Below, piece after piece: positions 1 to 9,221 of a stretch of DNA of 64,000 bases. The position numbers were made by a program, and so were the translations under genes. Position 1 is the stretch's first letter; the number at the start of each line of letters is the position of its first letter. The stretch covers positions 1 to 64,000 of the forward strand of contig JADJEQ010000011.1 in NCBI GenBank assembly GCA_016709025.1, written 5' to 3'. The DNA is from Bacteroidales bacterium. Lineage in GTDB: Bacteria; Bacteroidota; Bacteroidia; Bacteroidales; Lentimicrobiaceae. A model generated the notes under the pieces. The model searched no databases. It saw only the letters and a program-made list of their open reading frames with translations, and had not been told where the DNA came from.

Positions 1-1728
1 CCATACAGCCAGTACCAGCAGGTTAAACATTTTAAATGCCTGCAATTGAGAGTACCAAAACCAGTTTGGATTATTTCTGCTTTCTGACCGGTAACGTTGT
101 ATAAACTGCCCGATCCATTGCATATTCAGACCTGATTTACCAAGATCGGATTGCATTACAATTCTTTCAGTAAAGTTCAGGTTCTCTTCCGACTGGAAAA
201 ACAAAGGCAATGGAGCAAACCCTCCCTGTTTTTTCTTCTTCGACAATTCATCGGGCATAGCAGAAGCGTAAAGTTTTTTATGCAATATCTTGCTTTTCCC
301 TTTCCCTTTCATTATATCCATTTCGGAACCACCTGATCTTAATTCTCTTGGAAGACTGGCAATAAATGCAGCCAGATCATTATCCATATAGGGAAATGCT
401 ATGTTGATTCCTCTGAGGGCTGCATTCTGTCCTGCTTTAAACAGGATTATTTCATTGATCACATGTTTGACATCTACCAGGTACTGGCGCTGAAAATAGA
501 ACTCATCGTAATACTTTGATGGTTTCATTCCTAAAGGTAAACCGTAGTTATATAAAGCGGGGTTCTTAAGGCCTATGGCAGAAAGCTCCCCCTTAGAGAA
601 ACCAAAAGCATCCATGTACAGGATATTCAATATCTTACGGTTGTGGAATCCATATCGGAACAAATTGTTATCCCTGGCATTTGTTACATTATTGGTATAA
701 TTGTAAAATGCATTTTGGAGAATACCTGCACCCGATTTGCGAAGAAAGTGATTCATTGCCAATTCTTTGGCAAACGTTCCGTGGTGCTGGTCATTTCCAT
801 CACCACCGAGTACTACATCGGGTTTGAACTTCGAAGCCAGTCGCATGGCGGCATAGTTTACCATCAATCCGCCCTCCTGGAATGGATCGCCCAGTTGCCT
901 GATCAATGCAGGAATTTCATTGAGTTCAGAACCATCAATTTCATACGAATGGAAACTGGCTCCAATTTTATCAGCCATTTGTCTGGCAAGAGGTACTTCA
1001 GACCAGGGATTATCTTTAAACCCAATAGAAAAAGCTTCAACTTTCCCATTGTAAATTTCACTCAAAGCTGCTATGTTTCCAGCACTGTCATATCCTCCGC
1101 TCAGTAAAACGCCTACATTCGAGACACCGGCAATGCGTTTTTTTATGGCTTGCTGGTGCAGGAACTTATACTGTTCAATTGCTTCATTCTCTGAAATATT
1201 ATTATTCGTGACTGAGGCATGGTAATCTTCAGCATTATACAGATCTACCAGAGTTGCACTTTTCCCATCCGATTTAAGTAGTACACCTGAAGGAAGCTTA
1301 CTGATACCTTTCAAACCAGTGGAAGGTGCCGGAATGTATCCAAACTGAAGAAACCCTGCAAGTTTATCCCAATCAGGCTCTGCAGAAGCATTTGATAATT
1401 TAAGAAGATCGTTTATATGGGTTGAGAAACCTGTATGGTTGAAATATACCTGCTGACCACTGCCAAACCGGTCACGGACTATATAAAAGGTACTTCCATC
1501 CTTAATCACCAGCATGAAAGTTCCATCCAGTTTAAGAAAGCAATCAAGTCCCGATTTGCCATAAAGCCCTGCTATATAAGTTGCGGGCTGAATGCACGGG
1601 TTTTCGGCGACCTCCTGCAGGTATAGTTTACCTTTAAAGAAGATTGAAATGCGCTCATCTGAGTAAGTAGACCAATCAAGCCCACCACTGATAATTCCTG
1701 TATTAAAGTTGCCCTGAAGATTATCCAT
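1..1728 (-). CDS. Asparagine synthetase-like ATP-dependent amide-forming enzyme, 3' end cut by window edge
   Basis: The reverse strand is open for 576 codons from an ATG at 1728 to the window edge. The PP-loop of the asparagine synthetase fold, SGGYDS, is at residues 210-215, followed by typical synthetase-domain sequence (ALSEIYNGKVEAFSIGF, LVLGGDGNDQHHG-like region). The N-terminal part resembles the class II glutaminase sandwich (LDGTFMLVIKDG, VRDRFGSGQQVYF), but the protein starts MDNLQGN and so lacks the Cys at position 2 that hydrolyses glutamine in AsnB. It starts one base after the stop of the upstream GT2 gene, so the two are probably co-transcribed in a polysaccharide locus. By analogy with other family members lacking this Cys (beta-lactam synthetase type), it may adenylate a carboxylate and use free ammonia or another amine; the substrate is unknown. 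The family call is firm, asparagine as product is not. Confidence 0.85.
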   Translation of the reverse strand, partial: MDNLQGNFNTGIISGGLDWSTYSDERISIFFKGKLYLQEVAENPCIQPATYIAGLYGKSGLDCFLKLDGTFMLVIKDGSTFYIVRDRFGSGQQVYFNHTGFSTHINDLLKLSNASAEPDWDKLAGFLQFGYIPAPSTGLKGISKLPSGVLLKSDGKSATLVDLYNAEDYHASVTNNNISENEAIEQYKFLHQQAIKKRIAGVSNVGVLLSGGYDSAGNIAALSEIYNGKVEAFSIGFKDNPWSEVPLARQMADKIGASFHSYEIDGSELNEIPALIRQLGDPFQEGGLMVNYAAMRLASKFKPDVVLGGDGNDQHHGTFAKELAMNHFLRKSGAGILQNAFYNYTNNVTNARDNNLFRYGFHNRKILNILYMDAFGFSKGELSAIGLKNPALYNYGLPLGMKPSKYYDEFYFQRQYLVDVKHVINEIILFKAGQNAALRGINIAFPYMDNDLAAFIASLPRELRSGGSEMDIMKGKGKSKILHKKLYASAMPDELSKKKKQGGFAPLPLFFQSEENLNFTERIVMQSDLGKSGLNMQWIGQFIQRYRSESRNNPNWFWYSQLQAFKMFNLLVLAVW

Positions 1729-1729
1729 T

Positions 1730-2671
1730 TTATTTTAAGAGTTGATTTTTACGTATATCGGAAAAGTGAACAAAGTTCCAGAAATATGCCCGCCATGTGG
1801 CTGCGGCAAGATCCGGACGCCGCTCAAGAAGAAAGGATATTACACCTTTGGGTAATGCAATGAAAGAAAGATACAATAAGGTAATCAGGCGTTTAATGCC
1901 ATCGATGTTCCGCCTGGCAAAAAGAAAGCGGTTGCGTGTGATATAATAGGTTTTCAATGGACTGAGTTTGCCTGTAGAAACGGACTCCTTGTGCAGAACC
2001 AGGGATTCAGGTACATAATAGGCCTTATATCCGGCTTTTTTGATGCGTTCAGCCCAATCGTGTTCCTCATAATACAGGAAGTACATTTCAGCCATCAGGC
2101 CAACCTCCTTTATAACAGAAACCGGCACCATTACGGCAGCACCGTGAATTGAATATGTTTCACAGGACTGATTGTACTGACCTGTATCGATTTCATTTAA
2201 TCCGATGAGGTATTGTCTGAGTGTAAATGGTGTAAATGAAGTATATCCGGCAAACTGAATGGTATCCGGCGCATAAAAAAATCTGATCTTGGGGCTTACC
2301 ATTCCAATTCCGGGATCAGACTGCAGTTTGCTAACCAGAGGCTCCAGAAATCCGGCATCTACCTCCGTATCATTATTTAAAAGTAGGATATACTCCCCTT
2401 TTGCCTGCTTGATACCCAGGTTATTCCCATTGGCAAACCCCAGGTTTACCTTACTTTGAATGAAAATAATTTCCGGGTAAAGCTGGCTGATAATTGCAGG
2501 ATCGTCGTTTGGAGACGCATTGTCAACCACAATAACTTCAACATTCGGATATGTGAGATGCCTTAACGATTTTAATAAATCGCAGGTTACTTCGGGATGA
2601 TCGTAGTTAACTGTAATAATGGAAACCAGTGGAAAATCCATACACAGATTTTTTATCGGGAATACCATCAC
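1730..2671 (-). CDS. Family 2 glycosyltransferase, rhamnosyltransferase-like
   Basis: This inverting GT-A glycosyltransferase probably adds a sugar from a nucleotide donor during surface polysaccharide assembly at the inner membrane. The N-terminus carries the GT2 signature (PLVSIITVNYDHPEVT, then VEVIVVDNASPNDDP), and the metal-binding region reads LLLNNDTEVDAG. A later segment (YYEEHDWAERIKKAGYKAYYVPES) is typical of the WbbL/rhamnosyltransferase subgroup. A C-terminal hydrophobic segment (LITLLYLSFIALPKGVISFL) suggests membrane attachment. A second ATG at 2641, giving MDFPLVS, is the more likely start because the residues before it match nothing in the family. The sugar specificity cannot be read from the sequence. 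It precedes the asparagine-synthetase-like gene with almost no gap. Confidence 0.88.
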   Translation of the reverse strand: MMVFPIKNLCMDFPLVSIITVNYDHPEVTCDLLKSLRHLTYPNVEVIVVDNASPNDDPAIISQLYPEIIFIQSKVNLGFANGNNLGIKQAKGEYILLLNNDTEVDAGFLEPLVSKLQSDPGIGMVSPKIRFFYAPDTIQFAGYTSFTPFTLRQYLIGLNEIDTGQYNQSCETYSIHGAAVMVPVSVIKEVGLMAEMYFLYYEEHDWAERIKKAGYKAYYVPESLVLHKESVSTGKLSPLKTYYITRNRFLFARRNIDGIKRLITLLYLSFIALPKGVISFLLERRPDLAAATWRAYFWNFVHFSDIRKNQLLK

Positions 2672-3155
2672 TTAAACTGTAAGGTCAATTCCCTGATGTT
2701 GATGAATAGTGCTATTAAAAAATTTTGCAAAGTGAATTCTGATCAGAAACCGGTGAAAAAGAGAATCTTCGCTCTTCACTTACCAGAATTTATTCCCAAA
2801 ATCAGGAAAAGTAACCCTAAATGCATATCTTTCCTGTAATACCTAGATCAGCATAAAATATTTTACCGATGATTCGGTGAAACAAATGATTTTTGGAAAA
2901 TTAATACCAAATATGATGTTGCGTAATGATTTTTAACCCGGTCAGAGGATACTTAATACCGGATTAAGTCATAGTTACATTTTGCTGATTTATTCATAGA
3001 TATAATGGTGCAATGTTTCTGACCCGTTTTTCAGAAACTTAAGCTTCCGGAATGAAAATATTATCAGCCCAAAGCGGTCAGATTAAGTTTGATCCTAAAT
3101 AATATTCGAAAAAATTGAGTTAAAAAGTTCTGAAAAAAAAGCCGGTAACGAAAAA
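2672..3155. other. Divergent intergenic region between GT2 and acyltransferase genes
   Basis: These 484 bases separate two divergently transcribed polysaccharide genes and must hold both promoters. The sequence is AT-rich. I see no convincing conserved coding sequence, no strong terminator and no unambiguous TAnnTTTG box. The frame of the downstream gene is open back to about 3099, so part of the region may be coding if that gene uses a non-ATG start. Confidence 0.5.
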
Positions 3156-4334
3156 GTGTATTTCCCGGGAATGAACGGCATACGTTTTTTTGCCGCATTT
3201 TCCGTGATTTTTCATCATATCGAGCAAACCAAATTCTGGATCAATGATCCGGCAATCAACAATTACCCTAATCTATGGCATACAATGCTTTGTGATAATA
3301 CCGGTCACAAGGGGAGAATTATCTTCTTTGTGTTGTCTGGATTTCTGATCACGTATTTGTTTCTGGCAGAAATAAATAAAACAGGCACGTTGAATCTCAG
3401 AAAATTTCATACCAGGCGGGCGTTGAGGGTTTGGCCGGTATATGTTCTGGTGGTAATTTTCGCGTTTATTCTGCTACCCAGATATACCAATATTTTTCAT
3501 TACAACGGTTTAAGCTTTAATGCACAATTATACGATGGTTTCTGGGTTAAATTTGCTGTAGTAGGGCTCATGATGGCTAATTTTGCACGCTTTCTGTTTG
3601 AACCTATTCTTGGAGTTACGCAATTGTGGTCAATTGCTGTGCAGGAACAATTTTATATGGTCTGGCCTTTTCTAACCCGCCTATTTAAGAAGCACTTTCT
3701 AAAATTTGTATTGGTCTTTATACTTGTAAAAGTATCAATGGAGATAGTAATGAAACTGTATCTTGAAAACTATTCACTTTATCCGAATCAGGTTATTACA
3801 CCTCTCAGACTTATAACAATAATAAAATGGTGGGAAATATTCGCAGTTGATCAATTGGCTATCGGGGCACTTTGTGCTTATATTTTAATCAACAAAATGG
3901 ATAAATGGTTGAAACTGATCTATAACCCTATCTTCACAGGTTTGGTAATTGTGATATATATATACCTGTTTTTCATCAAAATTGACTTTTACGGGCATAC
4001 ATTTGTTGAAGGTCTGATTGCTGCAGTGATTATGATGAACATCTCAACCAATTCTAAATTTCCGGTCAAACTCGAAAACCGTGTTTTTAATTACCTTGGG
4101 AATATCTCCTATGGCATTTACCTGTTTCATAATATCTGCATAATTTCTGTCCTGAATTTCCTGATTTATTATACCAATATTTCCGGAAATGTATTGCTTT
4201 TCAATTTAACTCTTTATGCAGGATCTATTATTGCGACTCTGATCCTCTCTGCATTGTCCTACAAATATGTGGAAAATTATTTCCTTAAGCTAAAAGGAAA
4301 GTTTGAAGTAATTAAAAGCAGCAGAACCACATAA
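3156..4334 (+). CDS. Acyltransferase family 3 membrane protein (OafA/OatA type)
   Basis: An integral membrane O-acyltransferase of the acyltransferase-3 family, expected to transfer an acetyl or other acyl group to a surface glycan across the inner membrane. The hallmark N-terminus is present (PGMNGIRFFAAFSVIFHHIEQ-type, with the conserved His pair in the first membrane segment). It is followed by FFVLSGFLITYL and the RRALRVWPVYVL segment that contains the family's conserved Arg residues. About ten hydrophobic segments follow, ending with ISYGIYLFHN and a SYKYVENYF tail. The 392-residue length is normal. The start is uncertain: GTG at 3156 is used here, ATG at 3171 would cut into the conserved motif, and the frame is open upstream with a possible ATT start. 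It sits divergently from the GT2 gene and upstream of two more glycosyltransferases. Confidence 0.88.
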   Translation: MYFPGMNGIRFFAAFSVIFHHIEQTKFWINDPAINNYPNLWHTMLCDNTGHKGRIIFFVLSGFLITYLFLAEINKTGTLNLRKFHTRRALRVWPVYVLVVIFAFILLPRYTNIFHYNGLSFNAQLYDGFWVKFAVVGLMMANFARFLFEPILGVTQLWSIAVQEQFYMVWPFLTRLFKKHFLKFVLVFILVKVSMEIVMKLYLENYSLYPNQVITPLRLITIIKWWEIFAVDQLAIGALCAYILINKMDKWLKLIYNPIFTGLVIVIYIYLFFIKIDFYGHTFVEGLIAAVIMMNISTNSKFPVKLENRVFNYLGNISYGIYLFHNICIISVLNFLIYYTNISGNVLLFNLTLYAGSIIATLILSALSYKYVENYFLKLKGKFEVIKSSRTT

Positions 4335-4539
4335 TTAAATGATGGCAACGTGCATGCCCCTGAATAAAGTAATTGAAAATATTTATGCACTCAGGCATTG
4401 AAATAAACTGATTTAATGGATTACTTTCTGAAAAACTAATGACATTGTATTCTGTTGACAAAGAGTACTTTTATAAGCCAATACTATTGACCCAATCAAT
4501 ATATGCAAGAATCTGCTTATCATAAATTCTGCAGCAAAT

Positions 4540-5343
4540 ATGAAAAAAGGAGATGATATGGTTGACACATCAAATTCTTTTGATGAGGTAACTCTACTAA
4601 TTACACATTTTAACAGAAGCTTATCTCTGGAAAGATTACTCAGATTTTTTGATGAGCAACATATACATTTCAGTGAAATTATTGTTTCAGATGATTGTAG
4701 TAGTGATAATCATCAAAAGAAACTGAAACTGTATGAGGAAAAATATGGAATCAGGATAATAACTGCCGAAAAAAATAAAGGCCTGGCAAATAACATCAAC
4801 AAAGGGCAAAGGGCTGTAAAATCGCCTTTTACGCTTTATATACAGGAAGATTTCATACCCACAGGCACATTTCGCCAGTGTTTAACCGATGGTATAGTCC
4901 TTATTAAGGAATACTCTGATATTGACCTGGTTAGATTCTATTCCTACCGGAAATACCCTTATTTAAAGCCACTTAAATACGGATTTTCTGAGATGCGGTT
5001 TCATTTCTGGTACCCGAATGCATACCAGTTCAATTGTTACAGTGACCATCCGCATTTACGCAGAAGCAATTTTCTTGATAAATTCGGAGAATATAAGGAG
5101 GGCATTAAATCTGACAGGGCTGAGTTTAAAATGGTAATCTCTTTCCTTCAGCACAAAGGAAAAGCGGTTATTCATGATGACTACCAGAAGCTGTTACAAC
5201 AGGAGAACACGACCCAGGAACCCAGCCAGGTGCGCAGATTAAAACTTAAAAAACAATATCAACTTTCAGAACTCTTCCTTATAAAGATTGTAAGGTTCGT
5301 CTACCGGAATATTAAATTCAGGCTTGAATACCTTTTCTCATAA
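4540..5343 (+). CDS. Family 2 glycosyltransferase
   Basis: A 267-residue cytoplasmic GT-A glycosyltransferase. The nucleotide-binding half shows VTLLITHFNRSLSLERLLRF and EIIVSDDCSSDNH, followed by GLANNINKGQRAV and FTLYIQEDFIP; the acidic EDF probably occupies the DxD metal site. The C-terminal half (FRQCLTDGIVLIKEYSDIDLVRFYSYR onward) is not recognisable beyond this family. ATG codons at 4540 and 4558 are both possible starts. Its 3' end overlaps the GT8 gene by 20 bases, which points to translational coupling. The 205 bases before it hold no gene that I can see. Its role is likely surface polysaccharide assembly; donor and acceptor are unknown. Confidence 0.82.
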   Translation: MKKGDDMVDTSNSFDEVTLLITHFNRSLSLERLLRFFDEQHIHFSEIIVSDDCSSDNHQKKLKLYEEKYGIRIITAEKNKGLANNINKGQRAVKSPFTLYIQEDFIPTGTFRQCLTDGIVLIKEYSDIDLVRFYSYRKYPYLKPLKYGFSEMRFHFWYPNAYQFNCYSDHPHLRRSNFLDKFGEYKEGIKSDRAEFKMVISFLQHKGKAVIHDDYQKLLQQENTTQEPSQVRRLKLKKQYQLSELFLIKIVRFVYRNIKFRLEYLFS

Positions 5344-6277
5344 AACGGATAAGATGACTGCTTCAAAAGGTGTAATTTCAATTTTTACGGTTACCGACAA
5401 TCATTTTACAGTGCTCCTAGCTGCGCTGCTGAAGTCGATTAACATGAATCATCAATCGGATGAGCATATCAATTTTTACATTGTTGGCGACAATCTGACT
5501 CCGGAGCACAAAGCCAATCTTGAGAAATGCACCTCATCAGGTAAAATTACCATCTTCCGTATTGATCTTAAAGATATTATAAAAGATAAATCCAGGCTTC
5601 CACTTGATGGTTCTTCGTTCCCCCTAATAGTATATACACGGTTATTCTTCCCGTTGTTTTTACCACCCGGAACCGAAAAGGTGATTTACCTGGATGTGGA
5701 TATGATTGTCAGAAAAGATATCTCCTTATTGTGGAATATTGAACTGGGTGATAAAATTATTGCCGGCGTCCCGGACCGGTCCGGAACCGTAAGTTCATCC
5801 TGGGGAGGAATTCCCAATTATAAAGAATTGGGAATTGCACAGGATACAAAATATTTTAACAGCGGACTTCTTGTGATCAATTGTAAAAAGTGGATTGAAG
5901 CTGATTTTACAGGAAAAAATATAAACTGTATTTCCGAAAATACAAAGTATGCCAATTTCCCTGATCAATACGGGTTAAACGTCGTCTTTGCAAATCAATG
6001 GCTCGAACTAGAATCAGGCTGGAACAGTTATTCATCCGTTGAGAAAAAGGATCCACATATAATACACTTTATTGGGATCAAGCCTGTTTATACTTCATAC
6101 AATTATTCTCAAAAATACAAAGATGAATTTTACAGTTACCTTCGGTTAACCCCATGGGCCAACTTTAAACCCATTGGAAACCATGTCAGGTTGCTTAAAA
6201 AAATCAGGAACAGGATTTATAAAAAATTATACAGATTACTGACGAATATTTTTAAGTCAGTACAAACAAACAAATAA
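5324..6277 (+). CDS. Family 8 glycosyltransferase (lipopolysaccharide glycosyltransferase type)
   Basis: A retaining GT8 enzyme of the kind that adds glucose or galactose to lipopolysaccharide or capsule precursors. Supporting motifs are ISIFTVTDNHFTVLLAALLKS at the N-terminus, the metal-binding YLDVDMIV (DxD), the family's FNSGLLVINCKKW, the DQYGLNVVF segment, and the C-terminal IIHFIGIKPV with its conserved His. The length of 317 residues suits the family. The start at 5324 lies inside the upstream GT2 gene; ATG at 5354 (MTASKG) is an alternative that removes the overlap. The 3' end overlaps the convergent Wzy-like gene by 26 bases with no visible terminator between them. Confidence 0.87.
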   Translation: MNTFSHKTDKMTASKGVISIFTVTDNHFTVLLAALLKSINMNHQSDEHINFYIVGDNLTPEHKANLEKCTSSGKITIFRIDLKDIIKDKSRLPLDGSSFPLIVYTRLFFPLFLPPGTEKVIYLDVDMIVRKDISLLWNIELGDKIIAGVPDRSGTVSSSWGGIPNYKELGIAQDTKYFNSGLLVINCKKWIEADFTGKNINCISENTKYANFPDQYGLNVVFANQWLELESGWNSYSSVEKKDPHIIHFIGIKPVYTSYNYSQKYKDEFYSYLRLTPWANFKPIGNHVRLLKKIRNRIYKKLYRLLTNIFKSVQTNK

Positions 6278-7796
6278 ATAATAAAATCAGGTTGATTATC
6301 CTCTTATTTGATATAATTGCTAACTTCCTTACCAGTTGACAATTGTGCGTTGGAATCTTTTCAAATCTCATAGGATCAAGCATCATAGCCATAGATACAT
6401 AAATCATGATACTGGTCGGTACCTGACCTAACACCGCATTTCCATACGAAGCTAACATGATACCCGCGAATCCTGCAGCCAAAGCAGTCATGTTCATTTT
6501 AACGATGGGGTCCCTGATTTTAAACATAATTAGATATGAAGCTTTTATTAATATGTAGAAAAGTATAAACAAGTGTAGCGATAAGCCAACTATCCCCGTT
6601 TCAGCCCATATCATGACATACCAGCTATCGGTTGCAATATTTGCAAGAAAAGAATTGGGAAGAATTTTCTGCACCTTTTTGCCAGCATGTCCCAATCCTC
6701 CGCCCAATGGGTCTGGAGGAAAGATAAACAGAAAGCGTTCGTTGGTTTGCCAGTCTTGTCTGAAGTGAAGCATCATTGGGGTCAAAGGCAGTGCGCATCC
6801 GTCTGATTTGCTGATTATCCTGACCTATCATTGTGTATTTGAAGAAGACAAAAACAACAACCATCATAACAGCACCTGAGATCAATATAATCTTGTTTCT
6901 TTTCAGAATAAAAAAGAGCATGAATCCTATCAAAGGTACACTAATCGCGCCACGAGTACCTGACAGAAACATTCCATAAATTCCCAGAATCCCTGCAAAA
7001 AGGAAGAAGAACTTCCTTACCAGATTTTTTTGAGCGAATGAAAGAATAATAAAAACAACCCCGCTGTAGGCCTGATTTGCTCCAAACTGACCGGCATCAC
7101 TCAAAAAAGAGAAAACTCTTAACTTGCCAAAAAGAAGATGAGTTTTATATGCACCTCTATCCAACCATGCTTGCTCCCAGGCATCTACACCTATTGATTC
7201 CTGTGCTATACCTTTTAATGAAACTAGAATTGAGAAAATAGCCCATATATAAAAAAAATAGTAGAGTCTTTTTTCTGTATTTATAAGGATCAAAGAAAGA
7301 ATAATAATCAACAACATATACATTGAGACTGTCCGAAAACTTGAAAGCCAGATGGTATAATTTTTTATCTCGGGGTTGGCAACACTTAATAAACCAAAAA
7401 TCATCCAGATCAATGCCAGCAGAGTAACATCTTTACGGGCCGGTCTCCAGTCCCTTTTTCGTAAAAATTTTTAAAAAAAAAAGCAAGAAAGGACAATACG
7501 AGAATGGAGTCAATGGAAATACCAATCATTGGGACTTCAACATATCGGGTTGTCCCAAGTATAACGAAACCAAGAATTCCAACTGTATAAATCCCAAGAA
7601 CAGGATTCTGAAACAGGAAAGTCAGATATACTATAATGAAAGGTAAAACAATGAGGGCTATTCCAGCAGCCAACCCTTTGGTACTCACCAACCAAGCTGC
7701 AATGAAACAAGAAATAAGCAGGGGAATATAAAATCGTGGAGATCCTAACCTCAGGGATCCGGAATTTGATTCAAAAGGGTTATTGCTAGACAACAT
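6252..7796 (-). pseudogene. O-antigen ligase/polymerase (Wzy/WaaL family), frame broken twice
   Basis: Three reverse-strand segments (7796-7410, 7413-6625, 6785-6252) read in order as one polytopic membrane protein of about 510 residues with 10-12 hydrophobic segments. The segment LFLSGTRGAISVPLIGFMLF and the later DPNDASLQTRLANQRTL followed by GGGLGHAG are typical of the O-antigen ligase/polymerase family in Bacteroidota. The first break is near 7460, where one extra T in a T run restores frame (reading KNFLRKRDWRPARKDV). The second is near 6710, where removing one G from a GGG restores the glycine motif. Both lie in short homopolymers, so assembly error is more likely than real decay. It would polymerise or ligate the glycan exported by the flippase encoded just upstream. 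Confidence 0.8.
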
Positions 7797-7842
7797 TGAT
7801 CAAAAGTACAGAAATAGCTTAATACTTCAGTTAAATATTTGA

Positions 7843-9210
7843 CTATCCCTTCTGAAATTTTGTATTACGGATTTTTAAATACATGGACTTATAAAAATCC
7901 AATCCGGCAGAAAATACATGACGATAATTAAGACTGAGTTCTTTATCAAGAAAATAATATCCTACACCGATTCCGATTGCTGTAAACAGGATTGAAGCAA
8001 TTGCTATAACGGCGAGTGATTTAAAAATAAATACAGCAATCAGATCTCCGATTATATTTGCAGTTACCATAAAAATAACTTTAATCATATTCTTGTCAGG
8101 TCTGTTTACGCTGTCGAGTCCGATTCCTGTCATCCTGTCAAGCGGTAAAAGGAGTCCGTAAATAGAAAATATCCTTACAATCATTGTCGCACTAAAGCCT
8201 GTTATAGGATCTGTTCCCAGATATTGACTACCGCCCATAAATAAAACAAAGAAATCGGCAAAAATAAAAGCGATCAGGCTTATAAGGATGAACAAATAAG
8301 TCATTGCCCCAGAATATGAATAGAATAACGCTTTAACTTCATCAACTTTACCCAGTAAACTTGCTTTTGATAATTTGGGGAAGGCTGTAGCTACAAAGCT
8401 ACGCAATGGAATCTGTTGAAGTTCAGTCAGTTTCATTGGAATGCTGTACAAAGCAACAGCGGCAGTTCCTAACGGACTCAGGCTGATGATCAGCGTATCT
8501 GCACTTCTCAGTAAATTGGTACCAACCAGGGTTATGGTGGTGTATTTACCAAAATTCAATAATTCCCGGGTGGTTCTCGCTGTGGCTTTTAAAATGTGAC
8601 TTAATCCATCCCATCCATTGAATACGCAAATTGCAGATGTAAGCAGGTTTATCCCAAGCTGAAATGGGATTAATTGTACCAGCGATAAATTCAGAAACAA
8701 GTAATTAATTAGGAGCAATAAGAAAAACCCACCACTATTCATGGCTCTTATCCACAGTAGTTTACCAAACTTTTGGTCGGCTTGCATTACTACCAGTGCA
8801 GTATTGAAGGGCAGGGAAAAAAAAGCGAGCAGTGGATACCAGATGAAAAAAAGTTCATAGCCGGAAAGCGCGATTAGTTCCTTAAAGAGGAGATAAATAA
8901 GCCAGATTAAGATTGCGATGGCAGATGTTGCCACCAGGCCAATAAGTCCGTTAGAACCTATTAATCTCAATCTTTCATCTGCATTGGCACCCGACAAATA
9001 ACGAACAACCGCTGTATTGGTTATCCCGAACCGAAACATATCCATGAAATTCCCGGCAGTTACATAAAGCACCCATTGCCCGAATATATCAATTGGATAG
9101 CTCCTTGTTAATAATGCAAAACCTGCAATACCGAAGAAAGCATTGATAAAATTGCTTGCCAGTGACAGAAAATTCGATTCTTTGACAATTTTCTGTAATA
9201 CAGTTTTCAC
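7843..9210 (-). CDS. Polysaccharide flippase (Wzx-like, MOP superfamily)
   Basis: A 455-residue polytopic membrane protein with about 12-14 hydrophobic segments and no signal peptide, matching flippases that turn lipid-linked oligosaccharide across the inner membrane. Recognisable features are the N-terminal NFLSLASNFINAFFGIAGFALLTR, where the first helix begins, the middle GKYTTITLVGTNLLRSADTLIISLSPLG with a loop SIPMKLTELQQIPLRSFVATAFPKLSK, and the C-terminal paired helices. It lies 11 bases after the co-polymerase gene and 46 bases before the Wzy-like gene, which is the normal order of a Wzx/Wzy pathway. The substrate cannot be inferred. Confidence 0.87.
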   Translation of the reverse strand: MKTVLQKIVKESNFLSLASNFINAFFGIAGFALLTRSYPIDIFGQWVLYVTAGNFMDMFRFGITNTAVVRYLSGANADERLRLIGSNGLIGLVATSAIAILIWLIYLLFKELIALSGYELFFIWYPLLAFFSLPFNTALVVMQADQKFGKLLWIRAMNSGGFFLLLLINYLFLNLSLVQLIPFQLGINLLTSAICVFNGWDGLSHILKATARTTRELLNFGKYTTITLVGTNLLRSADTLIISLSPLGTAAVALYSIPMKLTELQQIPLRSFVATAFPKLSKASLLGKVDEVKALFYSYSGAMTYLFILISLIAFIFADFFVLFMGGSQYLGTDPITGFSATMIVRIFSIYGLLLPLDRMTGIGLDSVNRPDKNMIKVIFMVTANIIGDLIAVFIFKSLAVIAIASILFTAIGIGVGYYFLDKELSLNYRHVFSAGLDFYKSMYLKIRNTKFQKG

Positions 9211-9221
9211 ATTTAATAAAT

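Noticed and set aside
643..1107. A 154-codon open frame on the plus strand
   Set aside because: It lies entirely antisense to the asparagine-synthetase-like gene, whose PP-loop and domain order are clear on the other strand. Its translation shows no family motif.
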